Assembly (NCBI GenBank): GCA_900755865.1
Contig: CAAEHZ010000026.1
Coordinates: 1-11,549, forward strand
Direction: 5' to 3'
Source of the DNA: Lachnospiraceae bacterium
Lineage (GTDB): Bacteria > Bacillota > Clostridia > Lachnospirales > Lachnospiraceae
DNA length: 11,549 nucleotides
The position numbers were made by a program, and so were the translations under genes. Shown here one piece after another: positions 6,073 to 11,549 of this stretch. The number at the start of each line of letters is the position of its first letter. Position 1 is the stretch's first letter. Below the pieces are notes generated by a model, which was given only the letters and a program-made list of their open reading frames with translations, made no database searches and was not told the origin of the DNA.

Positions 6073-7848
6073 ATGAATTCACTCACTGACGACAAAATAG
6101 AAGTTTCCTACCGGGGAAGTGCCCTGCTGCACCTCCTGTCCTATATGAAGCCTTATGTGGGCTGGGTCTGTCTGGCACTTATCCTTGTATTGTGCCTGAC
6201 CGGCTTTGACCTCTATCGTCCGCTTTTAATCGGCGATGCCATTGATTTATTTGAACAGCAGGACAATTACAGCATTATTGTAAACACCGCCATCCGGTAT
6301 GCCATTGTTCTCGCCCTTGGCTTTGTATTCAACATTACCCAGACATGGATTTTACAGAAAACCGGTCAGAAAATCATCCTCACTATCCGGAAGGAACTGT
6401 ACGCCCATATTCAGTCCTTAAGCTCCCGGTACTTTGATTTGACACCTGTGGGAAAGCTTGTTACCCGTGTCACAAATGATGTGGAGGCGCTGAACGAAAT
6501 GTATTCCGGTATTCTTGTGAATCTTTTCCGGAACATTATTAAAATAGCGGCTCTCGCAGGGGTTATGCTCCTTCTGGATGCCCGCCTTGCCCTGTTTTCC
6601 TTTCTCCTTCTGCCCATTGTCGTTGTCCTGACGGCTGTTTTCCGCCGGGTTGCCCGGACAACCTACCGGATTACCCGGACAAGGCTTACGGATATTAACA
6701 CTTTTCTTTCCGAAAATATTTCCGGGATGCGGATTATCCAGATTTTTGGCAGGGAAGAAAGAAAATATGAAGAGTTTGAGGATAAAAGCAACAAGCTTTA
6801 CCGGGCGTTTTATCGGGAAATGCTGGTTTTCGCCATTTTCCGCCCTCTGATTTATATTTTAAGCGTGCTCTCCCTGATGCTGGTTCTGGGTGTCGGCAGC
6901 CGGGATGTCCTTCAAAACACGATTTCCATCGGAACTCTTTACATTTTCGCCCAGTATATTCAGTCCTTTTTTGACCCGATTCAGGAGCTTGCCGAGCAGT
7001 TCTCCACCCTGCAGTCCTCCATTGCTTCCGCAGAAAAAATATTTACCATTCTGGCAGAAAAGCCCCTTGTGGAAGAAGCGGAAGAACCTGTTGTTCTACC
7101 CGAAATCAGGGGAAAAATCGAATTTTCCCATGTCTGGTTTGCCTATGACGGGGAAAATTATGTCCTGCGGGATGTATCCTTTGTGATTGAACCCGGACAG
7201 AGCGTTGCCTTTGTGGGTGCCACCGGTGCCGGAAAATCCTCCATTCTGAATCTGATTGGAAGATACTACGATATCCAGAAGGGTGCCATTTACATTGATG
7301 ATGTGGATATCCGGCTGTTAAGCAAAAAACAGCTCAGAAGTGCCATCGGTCAGATGCAGCAGGATGTTTTTATCTTCGAGGGGACTGTAGAAAGCAATAT
7401 CAGACTTTATAATGAAGAAATTACAGAAAAAGAAGTCAGGGAAGCAGCAGAATATGTAAATGCCTCTCATTTTATCGAAAAGCTTCCCCTTGCCTATAAG
7501 GAACCGGTGTCCGAGCGTGGCTCCACCTTTTCCGCCGGAGAGCGCCAGCTTCTTTCCTTTGCAAGAACTCTGGCACATAAGCCCAGTATTCTTGTCATGG
7601 ATGAGGCAACCGCCAATATTGATACGGACACGGAAAGCCTGATTCAGGAAGCTCTGGAAAAGCTGATGAAGGGCAGGACAACCATCATGGTTGCCCACCG
7701 CCTCTCCACCATCCAGCATGCTGACTGTATCATGGTAATGCACAAGGGAAAAATCAGAGAACAGGGAACCCATCAGGAGCTTCTGGCACAGGATGGCATT
7801 TACCGGAAGCTCTATGAGTTACAAATCAACCATGAAGTAACCGCTTAA
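6073..7848 (+). CDS. ABC exporter half-transporter with degenerate signature motif (heterodimer subunit 2)
   Basis: A 591-residue half-transporter: membrane domain about 20-320, ATPase domain about 345-591. Walker A is GATGAGKSS (382-390), the Q-loop is at 429-430, and Walker B has a proper catalytic Glu511 (LVMDE). His542 is the H-loop. The signature, however, reads FSAGE (486-490) instead of LSGGQ. These changes are the mirror image of subunit 1: this protein supplies the catalytic Glu to the good site and a poor signature to the degenerate one, so the two should form an obligate heterodimer. The gene starts 29 bases after subunit 1. Its ribosome site is weak: AAAGG lies 14 bases upstream of ATG 6073, so translation may depend on coupling. 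Its stop codon overlaps that of the convergent acetylesterase gene. Confidence 0.93.
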   Translation: MNSLTDDKIEVSYRGSALLHLLSYMKPYVGWVCLALILVLCLTGFDLYRPLLIGDAIDLFEQQDNYSIIVNTAIRYAIVLALGFVFNITQTWILQKTGQKIILTIRKELYAHIQSLSSRYFDLTPVGKLVTRVTNDVEALNEMYSGILVNLFRNIIKIAALAGVMLLLDARLALFSFLLLPIVVVLTAVFRRVARTTYRITRTRLTDINTFLSENISGMRIIQIFGREERKYEEFEDKSNKLYRAFYREMLVFAIFRPLIYILSVLSLMLVLGVGSRDVLQNTISIGTLYIFAQYIQSFFDPIQELAEQFSTLQSSIASAEKIFTILAEKPLVEEAEEPVVLPEIRGKIEFSHVWFAYDGENYVLRDVSFVIEPGQSVAFVGATGAGKSSILNLIGRYYDIQKGAIYIDDVDIRLLSKKQLRSAIGQMQQDVFIFEGTVESNIRLYNEEITEKEVREAAEYVNASHFIEKLPLAYKEPVSERGSTFSAGERQLLSFARTLAHKPSILVMDEATANIDTDTESLIQEALEKLMKGRTTIMVAHRLSTIQHADCIMVMHKGKIREQGTHQELLAQDGIYRKLYELQINHEVTA

Positions 7849-9488
7849 GAAAGCAGATTTACTTCCTGTACCCTGCTGGCGCTTCCTTCCCTGCCGTTTT
7901 CAAATACTGCTGTAACATAATACTTCCAGACGGCTCCCGCAGGTGCCGTAAAGGGAAGTACCGGGTTCTTTTCCTTCTCCTCTGCTGTCACATTTCTCAC
8001 TACCTGGAAGGTCAGTTCTTCCTGTCTTCTGCCGTAAACATTGTAGGAGGCTGCACCTTCCACCGGGTTCCAGTTCAGCAGGAAGCTGCCCTGTCCATTC
8101 TGGATGGAAATTTCCTGTACCACAAAGCTCTTAACCGCGTCCGGCGCCTCTGCCTTCTTTTTGCCCTGGGCATCCCGCCGGATTTGCGGCTTTGCAATGG
8201 TGGATACTTCAACGGGTCTTACCAGTTCTTTTAAAATTTCCAGTCTGTCATCCTGAGATTCCGAAATCATGGCTGCAACCATGTCCGCATATACCTTTGC
8301 CCCATATTCCTGCAAATGGCATTTGTCAGATACACCGCCCGCATAGGCTCCATCGGGATATTCTCCCTCATCCAGCCAGAGGTAGATGCTCTTTCCAGCC
8401 TCATTGCCGATTTTGTTTACATAATCATTACTTCTGCCGCCCAAATCAAGCAGAGGCAGCTTCTCTCTTTCTGCCAGCTTCATCATTTCTTCCCGATACT
8501 CGGCAAAGCAAAGCTGGTTTGTACCGTCCTCCTTCGGAACAAGCATCGTAACCGGGGTCACAAACACAATCTGCACCTTTCTTCTCGCGCAGGCATCCAC
8601 GTACCGCTGTAAGAAAAACTGAAATTCCTCCGGCGCAATATAACGGTTCGGGCGAATCGCCGTCGCATCATTATGAGCAAACTGGACAAACATATAATCC
8701 CCGGGGCAAATCACCTCCAGCACCTGATCCAGCTTTCCTTCATCATAAAAGGAACGGGCACTTCTTCCGCCGATTGCCCTGTTTTCTATCACAAGCTCCG
8801 GCAGTTCATAGGTTCTGCCCTGAGAATAGTCGCAATGCTCCGCCGGATACTCCCGGTATTCCTCCGCTCCCTTAAAGAACTGATAAAGCATCTGTCCCCA
8901 GCCGGTCTGGGGATAAAAATATCTCTCATAGCTCTGTACTGTGGAATCAGATACCAGAAAAATTCTGGGTGTCTTTCGGGGCTGTTTTTCAGCAGCCTCC
9001 TCTATTTTTATATTTCTGACATAAATGTCACTTTCCTGTACCTTATCATGGATTTCCTCCAGACAACCCGTGGCAAAGGTCAGTCCGAACTGTCCATCTG
9101 TCATACAGGCGGTAAAGGTAACTTCCTTCCTTTCACCGGGCGCCACTTCCACTCCCTGGACTTTTACAATTCCATTGACCCGGATATGGCAGTGATAAGC
9201 CTCCGCTGTGGGATTTTCCAGTTCCACCGTCATATCATAATTTGCTCCTGACAGTTCTGTCATAAACCTGAGGGTTTCCTCATAATAGTAAATACCAAAG
9301 CCGGTTTCCTCGATTTCCTGCCAGACACGGCTGTGTATTTTTAAAGTGCCCTTTCCCGCACCCTCCGCTTCCGGCAAGGGTGCCTCCGCCTTCACACACT
9401 GTTCCTTTCTGGGGTAATATACTCCATCCACCCAGCCGGGAGCAGGCTCCGTGTAGGTTACTTTCTCAAAGGTAAATTTCTGTTCCAT
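7845..9488 (-). CDS. Cytosolic SGNH-hydrolase, rhamnogalacturonan acetylesterase-like (CE12), with FnIII-like C-terminus
   Basis: A 547-residue three-part protein. Residues 1-165 look like a beta-rich domain (carbohydrate-binding-like). Residues 174-412 are an SGNH hydrolase with all blocks: VSDSTV with nucleophile Ser182, NRAIGGRS with the oxyanion glycine (240-241), FAHND with Asn273, and DKCH with catalytic Asp388 and His391. This pattern fits CE12 enzymes, which remove acetyl groups from rhamnogalacturonan I in pectin. Residues 450-545 resemble a fibronectin type III domain (LNWNPVEGAASYNVYG). No signal peptide or membrane segment is present, so it probably acts in the cytosol on imported oligosaccharides; no glycan transporter or lyase is nearby. 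The open frame reaches 9539, but ATG 9488 has GGAG five bases upstream. It lies 52 bases after the ATPase gene, probably in one operon. CE12 is likely; the exact substrate is uncertain. Confidence 0.88.
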   Translation of the reverse strand: MEQKFTFEKVTYTEPAPGWVDGVYYPRKEQCVKAEAPLPEAEGAGKGTLKIHSRVWQEIEETGFGIYYYEETLRFMTELSGANYDMTVELENPTAEAYHCHIRVNGIVKVQGVEVAPGERKEVTFTACMTDGQFGLTFATGCLEEIHDKVQESDIYVRNIKIEEAAEKQPRKTPRIFLVSDSTVQSYERYFYPQTGWGQMLYQFFKGAEEYREYPAEHCDYSQGRTYELPELVIENRAIGGRSARSFYDEGKLDQVLEVICPGDYMFVQFAHNDATAIRPNRYIAPEEFQFFLQRYVDACARRKVQIVFVTPVTMLVPKEDGTNQLCFAEYREEMMKLAEREKLPLLDLGGRSNDYVNKIGNEAGKSIYLWLDEGEYPDGAYAGGVSDKCHLQEYGAKVYADMVAAMISESQDDRLEILKELVRPVEVSTIAKPQIRRDAQGKKKAEAPDAVKSFVVQEISIQNGQGSFLLNWNPVEGAASYNVYGRRQEELTFQVVRNVTAEEKEKNPVLPFTAPAGAVWKYYVTAVFENGREGSASRVQEVNLLS

Positions 9489-9493
9489 TTTTT

Positions 9494-9521
9494 CTCCATT
9501 CCTGCGTATATTCTTACGCAT
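9494..9521 (-). promoter_or_regulatory. Leader element D: hairpin and Shine-Dalgarno of the acetylesterase gene
   Basis: On the minus strand TGCGTA (9515-9520) pairs with TACGCA (9503-9508) around six bases, followed by GGAAT and the Shine-Dalgarno GGAG (9494-9497). An ATG at 9519-9521 opens the leader peptide frame (MRKNIRRNGEK), here in frame with the gene and without a stop, so the product could start 11 residues early. TGCGTA with TACGCA replaces TGCGCA with TGCGCA on both sides of the stem, a compensatory change that supports real pairing. Confidence 0.6.
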
Positions 9522-9540
9522 TACCATTTTTCTCGGCAAA

Positions 9541-11253
9541 TTATTTTTCTATGCGAATCAGCTCTCTGCACCGGTTCAGCGCCGCATAAAGCTCCTGCTT
9601 CCTTGGCATGGCAAGATTTCCCGGCAGCGTGCTTCCTTCGCAAAAGGCTGCAAAACCTTTTTGCTCTGCTTCAGTATAGAACGCTTCCACGACCTCATGC
9701 AATGTCTTTTTTCCATTAAATTTCTTTAGCTTCAGGTATTTTACCATATATGACAGGGCTGTCAGTTGTTCTGAATCCACCAACTGCTCCACATAACGCA
9801 TATCCACATTCTCTCTGTTTATGGAAAAGCCGTCCAGTCCGTCTGTCCGCAGCTTGATTCTGTCATCCTTTGCAAAGGCTGCATCCGCCCTTACAATTCT
9901 GTTATCTCCCGGCTTGTCTGATTCCACCGCTTCTCCCAGGGTATAAGGATAATTTTCTGCTTCCTTTTTGGCAAGCTCCGTGATTTCCAGAGGAACATAC
10001 TGCCTCATTTGCAGGATGCAGTCTGCCTTATGAAAATAAGAGCCGCAGCTTCCCGCAACCAGAATTGTGGAAATCCCGTATTCCTCATATAATTCCCGCA
10101 CCCTGTCTATAAAGGGAATAATCGGTTCCGCCTCTCTGCTGACAATTTTCTGCATCAATTCATCCCGAATCATAAAGTTTGTCGCACTGGTATCCTCGTC
10201 TATCAAAAAAAGTCCTGCACCGGCTTCCATCGCCTCTACAGTATTTGCTGCCTGAGAAGTACTGCCGCTGGCATCCTCCGTAAAAAACGCCTTTGTATCC
10301 CGTCCGTTGGGAAGATTCCTGATAAACATGGAAATGTCTGTCTTTTGAATACTTCTGCCGTCCTCCGCCCGAAGTTTTACGGCACTTTCATCCGTAATGA
10401 CAAATTCTCTGCCATCCCCTGCAATGTGATTGTATACACCCTTTTCCAGTGCTTCCAGAAGGGTAGATTTTCCATGGTAGCCGCCGCCTACAATCAGCGT
10501 CACTCCCCTCGGAATCCCCATTCCCGTCAGGCTTCCTCTGTGGGGAAGCTGCAGCGTCACTTCCATGGAAGCCGGACTTTTAAAGGGCACCGCCCCTGTC
10601 ATTGGCAGGGAGGAAATCCCGGATTTTCTGGGCAGTATGGCTCCGTTTGCCACAAAAGCCACCAGCTTCTTCTCCACAAGCTGCTCTCTAATCCATTTCT
10701 GCTCGTCTGCCAGTTCCAGATGCTTTTGCAGCGTTTCCTTCGGACAGGTCGCCAGAAGAAGCGTCTGCCTTACACAAACCGGCAGGAAATCGAACAAAAT
10801 CTTGACAAGCTCTCCTGCATTGATGCTTCTGCCATTTGCCGGAAAACCGACTTCCATCCGGATAATGATTTCTCCGCTTTCCTGATTTACCTCACAGGCG
10901 CTTCTTTCCAGAATTTCCTGACCCGGCTGGCTGATTCCGAGAAGTCCGCTCTTTCCGGAGCCCTTCGCCTTAAAGGAAAATTCCTTAATTTTTGCTGCCA
11001 TGCGCCGCAGCAGGTAGTCCTGAAACGCAATCCTGCGGTGCTTCTCACTGTAACATTCCCTGCCAAACCCGGCTGCCTTCCCCGGCACAATAATGCTTAC
11101 CTTCGAGGGAGAGGCAAAGGGGTCCCCCTGCACATGGTCTATGGACAGGATATACTGCTGAAACTGGTATTTTCCCTTTGTATCCTTATAAGCGGGATAC
11201 CCCTTATGGTCTATCTGACGTAGTAAAGTCTGTAATTCTGCTGCTGTTTTCAT
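9541..11253 (-). CDS. Orphan ABC-class ATPase (PF09818-like), function unknown
   Basis: A 570-residue soluble protein recognisable as the 'predicted ATPase of the ABC class' family. The N-terminal half (about 1-245) is family-specific and includes GFPANGRSINAGEL near 136-149. The ATPase core has an unusual Walker A, GGGYHGKST (256-264, Lys262), an atypical signature ASGSTSQ (328-334), and Walker B LFLIDEDTSAT with Asp352 and Glu353. The C-terminal part (about 415-570) is basic and mostly helical in appearance. There are no membrane segments and no permease is adjacent, so it is not a transporter component. I recall that a trypanosome mitochondrial RNA-editing factor, MRB1590, has this fold with an RNA-binding pore, so nucleic-acid binding is possible but unproven here. 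ATG 11253 is chosen over ATG 11265 because GGAG lies six bases upstream. It is the first gene of a probable two-gene operon with the acetylesterase. Confidence 0.85.
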   Translation of the reverse strand: MKTAAELQTLLRQIDHKGYPAYKDTKGKYQFQQYILSIDHVQGDPFASPSKVSIIVPGKAAGFGRECYSEKHRRIAFQDYLLRRMAAKIKEFSFKAKGSGKSGLLGISQPGQEILERSACEVNQESGEIIIRMEVGFPANGRSINAGELVKILFDFLPVCVRQTLLLATCPKETLQKHLELADEQKWIREQLVEKKLVAFVANGAILPRKSGISSLPMTGAVPFKSPASMEVTLQLPHRGSLTGMGIPRGVTLIVGGGYHGKSTLLEALEKGVYNHIAGDGREFVITDESAVKLRAEDGRSIQKTDISMFIRNLPNGRDTKAFFTEDASGSTSQAANTVEAMEAGAGLFLIDEDTSATNFMIRDELMQKIVSREAEPIIPFIDRVRELYEEYGISTILVAGSCGSYFHKADCILQMRQYVPLEITELAKKEAENYPYTLGEAVESDKPGDNRIVRADAAFAKDDRIKLRTDGLDGFSINRENVDMRYVEQLVDSEQLTALSYMVKYLKLKKFNGKKTLHEVVEAFYTEAEQKGFAAFCEGSTLPGNLAMPRKQELYAALNRCRELIRIEK

Positions 11254-11288
11254 TATAATCTCCATCCCCGCGCATGCTCTTTGCGCAT
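11253..11288 (-). promoter_or_regulatory. Leader element E: hairpin, micro-ORF and Shine-Dalgarno of the orphan ATPase gene
   Basis: On the minus strand GCGCA (11282-11286) pairs with TGCGC (11270-11274) around seven bases. GGGGAT and the Shine-Dalgarno GGAG (11260-11263) follow. An ATG at 11286-11288 opens an eleven-residue frame, MRKEHARGWRL, whose TAA (11253-11255) overlaps the gene's ATG by one base (TAATG), a classic arrangement for translational coupling. No strong Shine-Dalgarno precedes the micro-ORF. It is the clearest copy of the leader family together with element A. Confidence 0.65.
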
Positions 11289-11312
11289 CCCGAACTTCAT
11301 GACTCTTCTATC

Positions 11313-11340
11313 ATTTTACTACACAATGACAGGAAAGCAA
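11313..11340 (-). promoter_or_regulatory. Probable promoter of the ATPase/acetylesterase operon
   Basis: On the minus strand TTGCTT (11335-11340) and TAAAAT (11313-11318) are separated by 16 bases, giving a plausible sigma-A promoter with a transcript start near 11306. The leader would be about 50 bases and include leader element E. The -35 match is moderate (TTG conserved). Confidence 0.45.
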
Positions 11341-11385
11341 ACAATCCCGCATACAATTTTTCATGCCGGACTTTTTATCTGCCTC

Positions 11386-11415
11386 TTGCATTTTATCATA
11401 TCTGTATGTTATACT
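11386..11415 (+). promoter_or_regulatory. Probable rightward promoter for a gene beyond the window
   Basis: TTGCAT (11386-11391), an 18-base spacer and TATACT (11410-11415) form a good sigma-A promoter on the plus strand. Transcription would begin near 11422, inside the adjoining inverted repeat. No supported gene starts before the window end, so the target probably lies to the right. Confidence 0.5.
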
Positions 11416-11437
11416 TTGTAAAAGCATATTTTACAAA
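11415..11437. promoter_or_regulatory. Perfect inverted repeat, probable operator
   Basis: TTTGTAAAA (11415-11423) and TTTTACAAA (11429-11437) form a perfect nine-base inverted repeat around GCATA. It starts at the last base of the -10 box and covers the expected transcript start, the usual place for a repressor site. The repressor is unknown; a local TetR-, MarR- or GntR-type regulator encoded to the right would fit. The stem is too AT-rich to be a strong terminator. Confidence 0.55.
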
Positions 11438-11549
11438 TCTTTAAAACATGTATGACATAGAGGAATCTATATCTCAAAGTTGCAGGCTACTTTTCATCTG
11501 CATACTTCTTTCGTATCTATGCTTTTGTTACCCTTTTATGAACTGAAAA

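Noticed and set aside
8673..9251. A 192-residue plus-strand open frame opposite the acetylesterase gene.
   Set aside because: No recognisable motif, and antisense to a gene with a complete SGNH catalytic set; chance opening.
10345..11223. A 292-residue plus-strand open frame opposite the orphan ATPase gene.
   Set aside because: Its sequence is rich in His, Arg, Cys and Phe with no domain logic, and it lies wholly antisense to a well-supported gene with a good ribosome site. It is a shadow frame.
11448..11546. A 32-residue plus-strand frame starting MYDIEES with a hydrophobic C-terminal half, downstream of the rightward promoter.
   Set aside because: It has no Shine-Dalgarno before its ATG, and a frame this short can be open by chance in AT-rich DNA. 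It remains possible as a leader peptide but is not supported.

Overview
The window looks like chromosomal DNA from an anaerobic Clostridia bacterium, most likely a gut Lachnospiraceae (Blautia/Ruminococcus-like). This rests on the gene types (YfmM-type ABC-F protein, DUF4358-type lipoprotein beside an MBOAT acyltransferase, an orphan ABC-class ATPase), moderate G+C, purine-rich Shine-Dalgarno sites and short palindromic repeats between genes. The placement is inference; no rRNA or other marker is present.

Layout. (1) Positions 1-2249, minus strand: a probable envelope-modification operon. A Ser/Glu-rich lipoprotein (1581-2249) is followed by an AlgI/DltB-like membrane O-acyltransferase (115-1527). 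A hairpin-rich leader (1-95) ends in a Shine-Dalgarno at the window edge, so a third gene starts just outside. (2) Positions 2250-2645: a divergent intergenic region holding a leader hairpin, a roughly 210-base island of duplicated palindromic repeats, and the promoter region of the rightward operon. (3) Positions 2646-7848, plus strand: a three-gene operon of a YfmM-like ABC-F protein and the two halves of a heterodimeric ABC exporter. The halves have complementary ATP-site defects, so they should form one degenerate and one active site. (4) Positions 7845-11253, minus strand: an orphan ABC-class ATPase (PF09818-like) followed by a CE12-type SGNH acetylesterase without a signal peptide. The acetylesterase and the second exporter gene converge and share stop-codon bases. 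(5) Positions 11254-11549: a leftward promoter for the ATPase, and a rightward promoter overlapped by a perfect inverted repeat, probably controlling a gene beyond the window.

The most unusual signal is not a protein. All five minus-strand translation starts, one of them implied at the window edge, are preceded by the same small element: a compact GCGCA/TGCGC-type hairpin and then a purine-rich Shine-Dalgarno. Each element also carries a start codon opening a short Arg/Lys-rich reading frame. Two of these frames run in frame into the gene; one stops on the gene's own start codon (TAATG). The plus-strand genes lack this sequence, although two of them have unrelated hairpins at the same place. 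This could be a translational-coupling or regulatory leader, or a dispersed repeat that tends to settle upstream of start codons.
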